In this document: positions 25,272-34,804 of the stretch, in pieces
Position numbering within the stretch: position 1 is the stretch's first letter
Layout: every line of letters starts with the position of its first letter
From: Saccharothrix espanaensis DSM 44229
Lineage (GTDB): Bacteria > Actinomycetota > Actinomycetes > Mycobacteriales > Pseudonocardiaceae
Reading direction: 5' to 3'
Length of the DNA: 64,000 bases
NCBI RefSeq assembly: GCF_000328705.1
Contig: NC_019673.1
Location: forward strand, 4,526,001 to 4,590,000
The notes under the pieces: generated by a model
Database searches by the model: none
What the model was told of the DNA's origin: nothing
What the model saw: the letters and a program-made list of their open reading frames with translations, nothing else
Made by a program: the position numbers and the translations under genes

Positions 25272-25794
25272 TCCGGCACTCCAGGTGGCTGGTGGTTAGC
25301 ATCCGGGGGGCATGGGGGCCGAGTCGTACTGCCGGCGTGGAATCGGTCCCCACAGCGCGGATATCGCGGTCTATGACGCTTCGTTAGCCCGACCGGTGAC
25401 ATCGTTACGGTAAGAATGGTCGGACGTTCGCCCGGGGCCGCAATAGTGCGGACGTGATCCCCCGCTATTCGTCGTCTGGGTCTGATATGAGCGATCGGGA
25501 CGAATACCACGGTCCGCATTGGTAGCGCTCCCATGCAGTCTGCCCTGCGCGGCGTCGAAGCCCCAGCGTCGTGGTCGTGCGTCCAGTCGGGAATGTCGAG
25601 CGGGATTCGGCGACTGTAGTCACTGTCCGTGAACCGGGTCGGCGGAAGTGGGGGCGGTCGAGCTATTACCGATAAGTACTCATGAAATTCTCACGTGTTG
25701 TGCGTGCGTTGGTCACCCTTGTTCCGCTGCGCCGCGTGATCGCCGAAGACCACCCCGACGGAGCAACGCACCCGCACGTGGCACAGTTGGCCCC
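25272..25794. other. 523-bp divergent intergenic region
   Basis: It lies between the TPR-CRP gene and the AfsR-like gene and is noticeably AT-richer than its flanks, especially 25360-25540 and 25660-25710. Short open frames here (for example ATG at 25682, and one on the minus strand near 25530) have poor codon bias and no ribosome site. It probably holds the two divergent promoters; CACAGT 7 nt before the ATG at 25795 could be a leaderless -10. Confidence 0.5.
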
Positions 25795-28700
25795 ATGCGG
25801 GTGGGGGTGCTGGGGCCGTTGGCGGTCACCGTCGACGGCGCGCCGGTCGAGGTCGGTGGTTCGCGGGTGCGCGCGCTGCTCGTCCGGCTCGCGCTCGGCG
25901 TCGGCCGGACCGTCACCGTGGAGGAGCTGGCCGACGCGCTCTGGCCGGAGGACAAGCCCGCCGACGAGGTGGGCGCGGTGCGCTCGCTGGTCTCCCGGCT
26001 GCGCCGCGCCCTGCCCGACCCGGCCGCCCTGCGCTCGGCGCACAGCGGCTACTGCCTGGACCTCCCGCCGGACGCGGTCGACGCCCACCTGTTCGACCGG
26101 CTGGCCCGCGAGGCGCGGCGCGCCCTGGCCGCCGGCGACCCCCCGACGGCCCGCCGGCTCGGCCGCGAGGCGCTGGACCTGTGGCGCGGGCCGGCGCTCG
26201 CCGACGTGGCGGGCCTGCCGTTCGCGGTCGGCCACGTCGCGGGCCTGGACGAGGCCCGGCTGGCCGCGTTCGAGGACGTCGCCGCCGCCGAGCTGGCCGC
26301 CGGCGACGGCCGGCACCTGGTCGCCGACCTGACCGAGCTGGCCGCCCGGCACCCGCTGCGCGAGCGGGTGCAAGCGCTGCTGCTGCGCGCGCTGTTCGCG
26401 GCCGGCCGCCCGGCCGAGGCGCTGGCCGGGTACGAGGAGGTCCGCCGCCGGCTGGCCGACGAGCTCGGCGCGGACCCCGGCCCCGAGCTGCGCGCGACGC
26501 ACCGGGAGCTGCTCCGGGCCGAACCGCCCGACCAGCCCCGCACCGGCAACCTGCGGATGCCGCTGACCAGCTTCCTGGGCCGGGCGGGCGACCTGGAGCG
26601 GGTCGCCGACCTGCTGGGCCGGCACCGGCTGGTCACCCTGGTCGGCCCCGGCGGCGCGGGCAAGACCCGGCTGGCCACCACCGCCGCCGCCCGGCTGCCG
26701 CAGGTCGTCTGGCTGGTGGAGCTGGCCCCGGTGACCGACCAGGGCGACGTGGCGGCCGCCGTGCTCGGCGCGCTGGGCCAGCGCGAGCTGCGCACCGCGC
26801 AACGCCCGGTCGGCCGGCTGGACGCGATGGGCCGGCTGGTGGAGTCGCTCTCGCGCACCGAGGCCGTGCTCGTGCTGGACAACTGCGAGCACCTGGTGGA
26901 CGCCGCCGCCCGGTTCGCCGACGAGCTGCTGGGCCGCTGCCCGCTGCTGCGCGTGCTGGCCACCAGCCGCGAACCGCTGGGCGTGTTCGGCGAGGCGATC
27001 GTGCCGGTGCCGCCGCTGGACGACACCACCGCCGTGCGGCTGCTCGCCGAGCGCGCCGCCGCCGTGCGCCCCGGGTTCGAGGTCACCGACGCCAACCGGC
27101 CGGTGCTGGCCGAGACCTGCCGCCGGCTCGACGGCCTGCCGCTGGCCATCGAGCTGGCCGCCGCCCGGCTGCGGTCGCTGTCGCCCGAGCAGCTCGCCGG
27201 CCGGCTGGACGACCGGTTCCGGCTGCTCACCGGCGGCAGCCGCACCGCGATGCCGCGCCACCAGACGCTGCGCGCGGTCGTGGCGTGGAGCTGGGACCTG
27301 CTCGACGACGCGGAACGCGCGTTCGCCGAGCGGCTGGCCGTCTTCCCCGCCGGCATCGACCTGGAAGCCGCCGAGCACCTGGTCGGCGAGGACGCGTTCG
27401 ACCTGCTCACCGCCCTGGTCGACAAGTCGCTGCTGCACCCGGTCGACGGCGGGCGCTACCGGATGCTGGAGACGATCCGCGAGTACGGCCTGGAGCGGCT
27501 CGGCGAGCGCGGCTGGATCGGCGCGGCCCGGACCGCCCACGCCGAGTACTACCGGGACTTCGCCGAACTCGCCGAACCGCACGTGCGCGGCAAGGAGCAG
27601 CTGGCGTGGATCGCCCGGCTCGACGCCGAGCGGGACAACGTGCTGGCCGCCCTGCACTTCGCGGCCGACAGCGGCGACGCGGACACCGCGGTCCGGATCG
27701 CGGCGGCGATGAGCATGTTCTGGACCGTGCGCGGCAACCGGGCCGACTCGGTCGGCTGGCTCCGACTGGCGCTGGACGTGCCGGGGGAGTCGCGCCGGGT
27801 GGCCCGGCAGGTGGTGGCGGCGTTCCTGCTGCTCAACAACGCGATCTCGGGCGGGTTCCGCAACCTGGACGAGCAGGTGCCGCAGATGCAGGCGCTGGCC
27901 GAGTCGGTCGAGCCCGACCACCCGGTGCTGGTGCTGCTGGAACCGCTGGTCGGGCTGTTCCTGGACCGGACCGACCAGGCGCTGGCGGCGATCGACGCCC
28001 GGCTGGACCACCCGGACCCGTGGACCCGGGCGATGCTGTGGGCGGTGCGCGGCGCGCTGCGGGAGAACGTCGGCGACATGGCCGGCGCCCGCGAGGACAT
28101 CGAGGTGGCCATCACCGGCTTCCGCGAGGTCGGCGACCGCTTCGGCCTGTCCCAGGCGCTGACCGGCGTGGCCGAGGCGCGGCTGGCGTTCGGCGACGCG
28201 CAGGGGGCGCGGGCGGCGCTGGAGGAGTCCGTGCGGATGCTGCGCGAACTCGACCCCGACGACGACGTCACGCACGAGCGCGTCCAGCTCGCCTGGATCC
28301 ACGCGCTGCTCGGCGACGTCGAGCGGGCGAAGGAGGAGGGCCGCCGGCTCAGCCGGCCCTCGCCGGGGCCGTGGTCCGCGCGCGGGGCGGCGTTCGCCCG
28401 GGTCATGCTCGGCGACCTGGCCCGGTACGAGGGCGACCTGGCGGAGGCGGGCCGGCAGTACGAGACGGCGTCGGTGCTGCTGTCCGAGGCGCCGTTCGTC
28501 GTGCCGCAGTTCGTGGCGCTGATGCGCGCCGCGCACGCCCAGTTGGCCGTCGCGCGCGGCGAACCGGCGACGGAACTGGTGCGCGAGGGCGCGGAGCAGG
28601 CCCAGTTGTCCCAGGACATGCCGGTGTTGGCGCGGGTGGCGGTGGCGGGCGCGGCGGTGCGGCTGTCCGAAGGCGACTCGTCGGCGGCGGCCACCCTGCT

Positions 28701-28872
28701 CGGCGCGGCCGAGCAGTTGCGCGGCGCGCCGGACGCGCTGCACCTGGACGTCGTGCGGCTGTCCGAAAAGCTGCGTGCGGACCTGGGCGACGCCGCGTTC
28801 GACCTGGCCTACGCATCCGGCCGCGCGATGGACCGCGAGACCGCGATCGCCCTGACCACCCTGCCCGACTGA
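25795..28872 (+). CDS. AfsR/SARP-type regulator with NB-ARC ATPase and TPR domains
   Basis: 1025 residues, a full-length AfsR-type regulator. It has a winged helix (about 1-90; VGVLGPLAVTVDG, ELADALWPEDK), a BTAD domain (95-240; HPLRERVQALLLRALFAAGRP), and an NB-ARC ATPase (260-540) with Walker A GPGGAGKTRLA, Walker B VLVLDNCEH, an ATSREPLG sensor and GLPLAIELAAARL. A long C-terminal helical/TPR region completes it. Such proteins act as ATP-dependent transcription activators of secondary metabolism. The ATG at 25795 has no Shine-Dalgarno; a CACAGT box 7 nt upstream suggests leaderless initiation. It converges on the DrrAB-type exporter, and its target genes are not evident. Confidence 0.88.
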   Translation: MRVGVLGPLAVTVDGAPVEVGGSRVRALLVRLALGVGRTVTVEELADALWPEDKPADEVGAVRSLVSRLRRALPDPAALRSAHSGYCLDLPPDAVDAHLFDRLAREARRALAAGDPPTARRLGREALDLWRGPALADVAGLPFAVGHVAGLDEARLAAFEDVAAAELAAGDGRHLVADLTELAARHPLRERVQALLLRALFAAGRPAEALAGYEEVRRRLADELGADPGPELRATHRELLRAEPPDQPRTGNLRMPLTSFLGRAGDLERVADLLGRHRLVTLVGPGGAGKTRLATTAAARLPQVVWLVELAPVTDQGDVAAAVLGALGQRELRTAQRPVGRLDAMGRLVESLSRTEAVLVLDNCEHLVDAAARFADELLGRCPLLRVLATSREPLGVFGEAIVPVPPLDDTTAVRLLAERAAAVRPGFEVTDANRPVLAETCRRLDGLPLAIELAAARLRSLSPEQLAGRLDDRFRLLTGGSRTAMPRHQTLRAVVAWSWDLLDDAERAFAERLAVFPAGIDLEAAEHLVGEDAFDLLTALVDKSLLHPVDGGRYRMLETIREYGLERLGERGWIGAARTAHAEYYRDFAELAEPHVRGKEQLAWIARLDAERDNVLAALHFAADSGDADTAVRIAAAMSMFWTVRGNRADSVGWLRLALDVPGESRRVARQVVAAFLLLNNAISGGFRNLDEQVPQMQALAESVEPDHPVLVLLEPLVGLFLDRTDQALAAIDARLDHPDPWTRAMLWAVRGALRENVGDMAGAREDIEVAITGFREVGDRFGLSQALTGVAEARLAFGDAQGARAALEESVRMLRELDPDDDVTHERVQLAWIHALLGDVERAKEEGRRLSRPSPGPWSARGAAFARVMLGDLARYEGDLAEAGRQYETASVLLSEAPFVVPQFVALMRAAHAQLAVARGEPATELVREGAEQAQLSQDMPVLARVAVAGAAVRLSEGDSSAAATLLGAAEQLRGAPDALHLDVVRLSEKLRADLGDAAFDLAYASGRAMDRETAIALTTLPD

Positions 28873-28974
28873 CCTACCCCACGCGCGAGGCCGCGCTTCG
28901 GGCAAGAGGTTCGCGCGGCCAGGCTTCGAACCCACCGGCCCGGAGCGGGGGACTCTCGCGCGCAAACACGCGTC

Positions 28975-29002
28975 GAGCCGGCCCTCAGCGGAAGGCCGGC
29001 TC
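28975..29002. terminator. Bidirectional hairpin terminator
   Basis: GAGCCGGCC and GGCCGGCTC form a 9-bp stem with a 10-base loop between convergent genes. Confidence 0.7.
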
Positions 29003-29015
29003 GGACGGGCGCGGG

Positions 29016-29822
29016 TCAGGCGCGGCGGCGGTACGCGCGGACCGCCAGCGGGGCGAACACGACCACGAACACGGCCGACCACAGCAGCGTCCACAGCACC
29101 GGTCCCGCCACCGGGCCGCCGATCATCAGGCCGCGCGCCGCGTCCATCACGTGCGTGATCGGGTTGACCTCGACCCACGACCGCAGCCACGACGGCAGCG
29201 TGTCCGCCGGCGCGATCATGCTGGTGCCGAAGGTCAGCGGGAACAGCACCAGGAACGCGATGCCCTGCACCGCCCCCGGCTCCCGGACCAGCATGCCCAC
29301 CAGGACGAACGCCCAGCTCAGGCTGAACGCGAACAGGATCACCAGCAGGCACGCGGCCAGCGCCGGCAGGAACCCGGTCTCCACCCGGAAGCCCAGGATC
29401 GAGCCGAACACCAGCAGCGACACCACCGCCACCACGTACCGGATCAGGTCGCCCAGCACCGAGCCGATCAGCGGCGCGGACCGGCCGATCGGCAGGCTGC
29501 GGAACCGGTCGAACACGCCCTTGCCGATGTCGGTGTTCAGGTTCACGCCGGTCGCCATGCCGCCGAACAGCGTGGTCTGCACCATGATCGCGGGCAGCAG
29601 CGTCTGGAGGTAGTCGTGCGTGGAGCCCGCCACCGCGCCGCCCAGCAGGTACACGAACAGCACCACGAAGATGACCGGCTGCAACGTGACGTCGAGCAGC
29701 TGCTCGGGCGTGCGCACCGTCTTGATCAGGCTGCGCTTGGCCAGCGCCAGGCTGTGCCGGGCCAGCCCGAACCGCCGGTGCTCGACCCGTGCCGGGATGG
29801 TGCGTTGCGCGGTCATGGTCAT
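29016..29822 (-). CDS. ABC-2 type exporter permease (DrrB-like)
   Basis: 268 residues with about six membrane helices, of the ABC-2 permease family. It contains the DrrB-type stretch TPEQLLDVTLQPVIFVVLFVYLLGG and, later, FVLVGMLVREPGAVQG and NPITHVMDAARGL. It would form the membrane pore for the ATPase encoded just upstream, exporting a drug-like molecule. ATG at 29822 overlaps the ATPase stop (ATGA), so the pair is co-translated. Related to daunorubicin exporter DrrB; the substrate is unknown. Confidence 0.9.
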   Translation of the reverse strand: MTMTAQRTIPARVEHRRFGLARHSLALAKRSLIKTVRTPEQLLDVTLQPVIFVVLFVYLLGGAVAGSTHDYLQTLLPAIMVQTTLFGGMATGVNLNTDIGKGVFDRFRSLPIGRSAPLIGSVLGDLIRYVVAVVSLLVFGSILGFRVETGFLPALAACLLVILFAFSLSWAFVLVGMLVREPGAVQGIAFLVLFPLTFGTSMIAPADTLPSWLRSWVEVNPITHVMDAARGLMIGGPVAGPVLWTLLWSAVFVVVFAPLAVRAYRRRA

Positions 29823-30769
29823 GCCGCGTCCTCCTCTTCGGTGTGCCGCCCGGTGAGCGTGAAGAAGACCTCGTCCAAGCTCGGCAGCCGCAGCGACAGC
29901 TCCGTCACCGAGATCCCCAGCACGTCGAGCCGCTTGACCACCTCGGTGAAGGCGGCGTCGCCCTCCACCGGCACGGTCACCACGCCCCGGCTCGGCGACT
30001 CGGGCTGGTTGCCCGACACCGCGGCCAGCACGGCGGCGGCGTCGGCGAGCCGGGCCTGGTCGGCGGGGCGGACCAGGATGGTCTGGCCGCCGACCACGCT
30101 CTTGAGCGAGGCGGGCGTGCCGTGCGCGATGACCCGGCCGTGGTCGATCACCGAGATCTCGTCGGCCAGCGCGTCGGCCTCCTCCAGGTACTGGGTGGTC
30201 AGCAGCACGGTCGCGCCGTCCGCGACCAGCGTGCGCACCACGTTCCAGATGTCGTCGCGCTTGGCCGGGTCCAGACCCGTGGTGGGCTCGTCCAGGTAGA
30301 TCACGTCCGGCCGGCCGACCAGGCTCGCGGCCAGGTCCAGCCGCCGCCGCATCCCGCCGGAGTAGGTCTTGGCGGGCCGCCCGGCGGCCTCGGCCAGGTC
30401 GAAGTCGGCGAGCAGCTCGGCCGCCCGCGCCTTGGCCTCGGCCGTGCGCAGGTTCAGCAGCTGCCCGATCAGCACCAGGTTCTGGGTGCCGGTGAGGTCC
30501 TCGTCGACCGACGCGTACTGGCCGGTCAGCCCGATCATCCGGCGCACCTTGGCGGCGTCGCGGACCACGTCGAGCCCGCCGACGGCGGCCCGGCCCTCGT
30601 CGGGGCGCAGCAGCGTCGCGAGGATCCGGACCGCCGTCGTCTTGCCCGCGCCGTTGGGCCCGAGCACCCCCAGCACCGTGCCGGTCCGGGCGGCCAGGTC
30701 GATGCCGGCCAGCGCGGTGGTCTTGCCGTACCGCTTGACCAGGCCCTCCGCTTCGAAGGCGTAACTCAT
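29819..30769 (-). CDS. ABC exporter ATP-binding protein (DrrA-like)
   Basis: 316 residues. It has Walker A GPNGAGKTTAVRIL, the Q-loop TGQYASVDEDLTG typical of DrrA proteins, signature YSGGMRRRLD, Walker B VIYLDEPTTGLDP and an H-loop replaced by TTQYLEEAD, which is also typical of DrrA. The C-terminal region (LPSLDEVFFTLTGR) matches the DrrA tail required for pairing with DrrB. GAGAGGACG lies upstream of the ATG. Together with the permease it forms a two-gene resistance or export operon. Confidence 0.93.
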   Translation of the reverse strand: MSYAFEAEGLVKRYGKTTALAGIDLAARTGTVLGVLGPNGAGKTTAVRILATLLRPDEGRAAVGGLDVVRDAAKVRRMIGLTGQYASVDEDLTGTQNLVLIGQLLNLRTAEAKARAAELLADFDLAEAAGRPAKTYSGGMRRRLDLAASLVGRPDVIYLDEPTTGLDPAKRDDIWNVVRTLVADGATVLLTTQYLEEADALADEISVIDHGRVIAHGTPASLKSVVGGQTILVRPADQARLADAAAVLAAVSGNQPESPSRGVVTVPVEGDAAFTEVVKRLDVLGISVTELSLRLPSLDEVFFTLTGRHTEEEDAA

Positions 30770-31099
30770 CTCGTCTGCACGTCCTCTCGTCGGGGGAGAG
30801 CGTGCGCGGCGGGCATGTCATCGACCGGGCAGACGCGTGTCAGGCCGTGCCACGACCTGCCCGCGCCCTGGCACGGGGGTCCTCAGTGGACGCGACCCCG
30901 CACGTCCGCCCTTCGCAGTGGCCACAGTGGATCCCCCGGCTCCGGTGATCGGGTGCACTGGTGCGCGAGGCTCGCGCGACGATGTCGGCCGTCCTCGCCC
31001 TGGCCACGATCGTCGCGCGGTGGGACTCCACCCGGCGCACCCGGACCGCCACCCCGGCCGGCCGGGACCGGAGCGGGGCCGGTCCGGTGAGGTGACCCG

Positions 31100-31128
31100 T
31101 GACCTACGGCCACGGCGTCCCCTAGCGT
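31100..31128 (+). promoter_or_regulatory. Candidate promoter for the VOC gene
   Basis: TGACCT, 17 bp, then TAGCGT. The -10 matches the actinomycete pattern and the -35 is moderate. Confidence 0.4.
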
Positions 31129-31165
31129 GGTGCCCGCCCGGAACCTCTCGCAGAGAAGGTGAACC

Positions 31166-31936
31166 TTGCTCACCACCAACTACACCCCCGGCGTGCCCAA
31201 CTGGATCGACCTCGGCAGTCCCGACATCGACGGGGCGGTCGCGTTCTACACCGGGGTGTTCGGCTGGGAATTCCAGTCCCTGGGCCCGGAAGCGGGCGGC
31301 TACGGCTTCTTCCGGCAGGACGGGAGGACCGTCGCCGCGCTCGGCCCGCTGACCGACGGCGAGGCGGTCGCCGCGTGGACCGTCTACTTCCAGACCGCCG
31401 ACGCCGACGCCACCGCGAAAGCCGTGGTCGAGGCGGGCGGCAAGGTGCGGGTGGACCCGTTCGACGTGTTCACCAACGGCCGGATGGCCCAGCTCACCGA
31501 TCCCGGCGAGGCGGAGTTCGCCATCTGGCAGCCCGGCGACACCGACGGCCTGGACCTGGTCGGCGCACTCGGCTCGCTGAGCTGGGTCGAACTCCAGAGC
31601 CCGGACGTCGAGGCGGCCCAGGCGTTCTACCGCGCCGTGCTCGGCTGGACCGCGGCGCGGACGCCGGTCGCGGGCGGCCAGTACACCGTGTTCACCCCCG
31701 CCGGCGGCGGCGAGAACAGCGAGGTCGCCGGGGTGGCCGAGGTGCCGGAGGGACACCCGCCGCACTGGCTGCCCTACTTCGAGGTGGCCGACGTCGACGC
31801 GGCGGCGGTGCGGACCGAGGAGTTCGGCGGCACGGTCGTGCTGCCGGCGGTCGACGTCGACGGCGTGGGCCGGCTCGCGTGGCTGGCCGACCGGTACAGC
31901 GCCAAGTTCGCGGTCGTCACCAGCGTCCCGGCCTGA
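31166..31936 (+). CDS. VOC-family protein with two glyoxalase-like domains
   Basis: 256 residues made of two vicinal-oxygen-chelate modules (about 10-120 and 135-250). Each begins with a PNWIDLGSPDIDGAVAFYTGVFGWEF-like strand-helix; the second reads LSWVELQSPDVEAAQAFYRAVLGW. The family includes glyoxalases, extradiol dioxygenases and drug-binding resistance proteins. The duplicated form here resembles actinomycete hydroxylase-like or bleomycin-resistance-like VOC proteins. The start is TTG at 31166 with GAGAAGGTGAA upstream. Function is not assignable further. A strong terminator follows. Confidence 0.85.
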   Translation: MLTTNYTPGVPNWIDLGSPDIDGAVAFYTGVFGWEFQSLGPEAGGYGFFRQDGRTVAALGPLTDGEAVAAWTVYFQTADADATAKAVVEAGGKVRVDPFDVFTNGRMAQLTDPGEAEFAIWQPGDTDGLDLVGALGSLSWVELQSPDVEAAQAFYRAVLGWTAARTPVAGGQYTVFTPAGGGENSEVAGVAEVPEGHPPHWLPYFEVADVDAAAVRTEEFGGTVVLPAVDVDGVGRLAWLADRYSAKFAVVTSVPA

Positions 31937-31946
31937 CCTGGGACAG

Positions 31947-31973
31947 CCGGGGACCCGCCGCCGGGGTCCCCGG
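31947..31973 (+). terminator. Hairpin terminator after the VOC gene
   Basis: CCGGGGACCC and its exact complement form a 10-bp stem with a 7-base loop, 10 bp after the stop codon. Confidence 0.8.
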
Positions 31974-32093
31974 CGACAGTCGTAGCGCCGGACCCGCGTC
32001 CGGCCGAAGCTGTTGCTCTGCGTGACGAACTGAGACGCCTTCGCTACCCGCTGTGTCCGCAATTCCAGGGGTAGTGCGTTCAGGGGACGTTGC

Positions 32094-32123
32094 TTGTTGG
32101 TCGAGACCACCCGTTGCTAGCGT
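32094..32123 (+). promoter_or_regulatory. Promoter of the LuxE/LuxC-like cluster
   Basis: TTGTTG, 18 bp, then TAGCGT, in the 318-bp gap before the LuxE-like gene. This leaves a leader of roughly 125 nt, in which I recognise no riboswitch. Confidence 0.5.
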
Positions 32124-32254
32124 GCCGACGTCGCTGCCCGGCCGGGATGGACACCAGGACTGCGCCACGGCGCCCACCTGGACAGATGTGCCACCACATC
32201 GCACCCCCGCGCGTCCGTCGGGGGTTGTTCCCGACCACCGCAGGAAGGCAGTCG

Positions 32255-33319
32255 ATGACCGTCGCGCACGACGACCCGCACGTGACCGGGCTGTTCGAGC
32301 GGATGGCCGCCCTGGTCACCGACCAGGCCGGCGATCCGGCCGCGATCCACGAGGAGCTCACCGAACTGGCCGTGGCCAACGCCCCGGACGTGGCGCGGTA
32401 CTGGAAGCAGGTCGGCACCGGGGTGGGGGTGCCCGACACCGCCTACAAGGACGGCGGCCCGCACCTGTTCCCGGACGAGCCGCCGGTGCGGGTGTTCCGG
32501 ACCAGCGGGACGACCGGCTCGGTCCGGGGCGTGGTCCGCTACTCCCGGCTCGGCCTGGTGCTCAAGGGTCTGGCGGTCAAGGCCAACGCCCGCCGCCACC
32601 TCCTGGTCGACGGGGTGAGACCCGTCGTGGTCCGGTTCGCGCCGACCGAGCGGGCCGCGCCGGACATGGCCATCGCGTTCGACATGGCCCGCATCCAGGA
32701 GGAGTGCGGCGACCCGGAGCTGAGCACGGCGGTGATCGGCGCGTCCGGTGTGGACTACCCGCTGCTGGCCCGGACGCTGGACGCGGCGGTCGCCACGGGA
32801 CGCCCGGTGGTGCTGATCGGCGCGACCTTCGCCTTCGTCAACATCTGCGACCGGCTGGAGGCCGAGGGCCGGCGGTGGGAGCTGCCGGCCGGGTCGCGGA
32901 TGTACGACGGCGGCGGGTTCAAGGGCCGCTCCCGCGTGGTGCCGGTGGACGAGCTGCGCGCCACCGTCCGCCGGGTGTTCGGCGTCGGGGGCTTCGGCAA
33001 CATCTTCGGCATGACCGAGCTGGCCAACCAGCACTTCGACGGCGCGGACGTGCCGGTCGGACCGCTGGGGGAGCGGCCCAAGGAGTCGCGGCCGGTCGCC
33101 GGGCCCCGGGTCCGCGACCCGCGCACCCGCGAGTACCTCGCGCACGGCCCGGGACTGCTGGAGATCACCGACCTGTCGTTGCTGGACCGCCCGCACGTCC
33201 TGCTGACCGGCGACGTCGGCATCGCCACCGCGCACGGCGTCGCGATCGCCGGGCGGATCGCGGGCAGCACCAGCCGGGGCTGCTCGCTGTCGCTGGACGA
33301 GATGACCGGGGGCCGCTGA
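32255..33319 (+). CDS. LuxE-like acyl-protein synthetase (adenylating subunit of a carboxylic acid reductase)
   Basis: 354 residues of the LuxE/acyl-protein-synthetase family. The phosphate loop is VFRTSGTTGSVRG (about 82-94), followed by IEEC-like DMARIQEECGDPELS and the late motifs GFGNIFGMTELANQHFD and LLTGDVGIA. These enzymes activate a carboxylic acid as acyl-AMP and hand it to a partner reductase. The LuxC-like gene follows after 3 nt. The closest functional model I know is GriD of grixazone biosynthesis in Streptomyces griseus, which with GriC reduces an aryl acid to the aldehyde. AGGAAGG precedes the ATG. No luciferase genes are present. Confidence 0.85.
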   Translation: MTVAHDDPHVTGLFERMAALVTDQAGDPAAIHEELTELAVANAPDVARYWKQVGTGVGVPDTAYKDGGPHLFPDEPPVRVFRTSGTTGSVRGVVRYSRLGLVLKGLAVKANARRHLLVDGVRPVVVRFAPTERAAPDMAIAFDMARIQEECGDPELSTAVIGASGVDYPLLARTLDAAVATGRPVVLIGATFAFVNICDRLEAEGRRWELPAGSRMYDGGGFKGRSRVVPVDELRATVRRVFGVGGFGNIFGMTELANQHFDGADVPVGPLGERPKESRPVAGPRVRDPRTREYLAHGPGLLEITDLSLLDRPHVLLTGDVGIATAHGVAIAGRIAGSTSRGCSLSLDEMTGGR

Positions 33320-33322
33320 CCG

Positions 33323-34717
33323 ATGAGCGTGTCCTGGATCCCCGAGCACGTCACGGGCCCGACCGAGCCGTTCACCCTCACTTCCGGGCCGCACGCGTGG
33401 CACGGCGCGCGCCCCACCGACTGGGCCGCAGTCGGAGCCGACCTGCGCCGGGCGCATGAACGGCTGCGCGAACTGCCGGTGCGCCGGATCGTCGACGCCC
33501 TCGACCTGGCCGCCGCGCGCTGGGCCGACCGCGACTTCCCGGAGCGCCGCGCGGCCGTGGCCGCCGCCGCGCAGGTCACCGGCATGTCCACCGAGACCGT
33601 GGACCGCGCCCTGGACTCCGAACTGGGCACCCTGCGCGCACCGTCGCTGATCGCCGCCCTGCAACGGGAACTGGGCGACCCGGAGGTGCTCGACGGCTTC
33701 CGCGCCGGCACCACCGCGATCGGCCCCCGGGTGGTGCTGGCGGTGTTCTCCGGCAACGTCCCCGGCCTGCCCGCCCGGTCGCTGGCGCGGGCGCTGCTGG
33801 TGAAGGCCGCGCTGATCGCGAAGATCCCGGCCAAGGAACCGAACTTCACCGCCGCGTTCCTGCGCACGCTGCACGAGGTGCAGCCGCTGCTGGCCGACGC
33901 CGTGGTGGCGACCTACTGGGGGCGGGCCGACGACGCCACGATGTCCGCCGCGCTGGAGCAGGCCGACGCCGTCGTCGCCTACGGCAGCGACCAGGCGTGC
34001 GCGGCGGTCCGGGCGAAGGTCGCGCCGCACCAGATCTACGAGGAGCACGGCCACAAGCTGTCGTTCGGCGTGATCGGCGACGAGTACTTCCGGCTGCACG
34101 GTCCGGTGGAGGTGGCCCGCCGGATCGCCGCCGACTGCAGCGACCTCGACCAGCACGCCTGCCTGTCCCCGCAGGTCTACCTGGTGGCCGCGCCGCACGC
34201 CCGTGCGGTGGCCGAGCACGTGGCGCACGCGATGCGCCGCACCGCCGCGGACTGTCCACCCGGGACGGTGGCCGACCACGACGCGACCGTGCTGCAACAC
34301 CGCAGGCTGGTCGCCGAGTGGCGGGCGGCGAGCACGCCCACCGGCGAGGTGTGGGCCGCCGACGGTCTGGAGTGGACCGTCGTGCTGGACGACGAGCTGC
34401 TCCCGCTCAGCGGCGCGGGCAACCGGGTGGCGCGGATCGTCGCGGTGCCCGACGTGGCCGCCGCGGTGGACGTCATGCGGCCTTACGCCCGTTACCTGCA
34501 AAACGTCGGATTGGGTGCGGTGGGCGAGGAGTTCCGGCGTGCCGCCGAAGAACTCGCCCGGCTCGGGGCCAGCCGCCTGGCCGAACCGGGCACGATGAGC
34601 CGAGCCGGCATGGAATGGCGGCACGACGGCCAGCCGCGCATCGCGGGCCTGCTGCGCTGGTGCGACGTGGAGCACGGCAACTGGTCCACCGCGGTGCCGG
34701 CGGGGGTCGTACCCTGA
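33323..34717 (+). CDS. LuxC-like acyl reductase
   Basis: 464 residues of the LuxC family, an NAD(P)H-dependent reductase with aldehyde-dehydrogenase fold. The nucleotide-binding part contains VVLAVFSGNVPGLPARSLARALLVKAA (about 135-160) and VVAYGSDQACAAVR. The catalytic Cys is Cys280 in DQHACLSPQ. It would take the acyl-AMP or acyl-enzyme from the LuxE-like partner and release an aldehyde, as GriC does with GriD. It starts 3 nt after the LuxE-like stop, so the two subunits are co-translated. The acid substrate is unknown; the adjacent O-methyltransferase makes an aromatic or phenolic substrate plausible. Confidence 0.87.
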   Translation: MSVSWIPEHVTGPTEPFTLTSGPHAWHGARPTDWAAVGADLRRAHERLRELPVRRIVDALDLAAARWADRDFPERRAAVAAAAQVTGMSTETVDRALDSELGTLRAPSLIAALQRELGDPEVLDGFRAGTTAIGPRVVLAVFSGNVPGLPARSLARALLVKAALIAKIPAKEPNFTAAFLRTLHEVQPLLADAVVATYWGRADDATMSAALEQADAVVAYGSDQACAAVRAKVAPHQIYEEHGHKLSFGVIGDEYFRLHGPVEVARRIAADCSDLDQHACLSPQVYLVAAPHARAVAEHVAHAMRRTAADCPPGTVADHDATVLQHRRLVAEWRAASTPTGEVWAADGLEWTVVLDDELLPLSGAGNRVARIVAVPDVAAAVDVMRPYARYLQNVGLGAVGEEFRRAAEELARLGASRLAEPGTMSRAGMEWRHDGQPRIAGLLRWCDVEHGNWSTAVPAGVVP

Positions 34718-34804
34718 TCCCGCAGTCGCACGGAATTTTTCGTCGTGCACGGGTCCCCGCCCCGCGCGGGCGGGGCCCGGTCATCGCTGGGGGAAGGGAC
34801 GACA

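Noticed and set aside
25682..26332. Open frame starting at ATG 25682 (MKFSRVVRAL...)
   Set aside because: It soon enters an out-of-frame overlap with the AfsR-like gene, has poor codon bias and no ribosome site.
29016..30821. Single 600-codon frame covering both DrrB- and DrrA-like genes
   Set aside because: The upstream two thirds is an alternative frame of the DrrA-like gene; the real permease starts at 29822.
32255..34717. Bacterial bioluminescence (lux) operon
   Set aside because: Only LuxE- and LuxC-like genes exist; no luxA, luxB or luxD is present, so an acid-reductase role is more likely.
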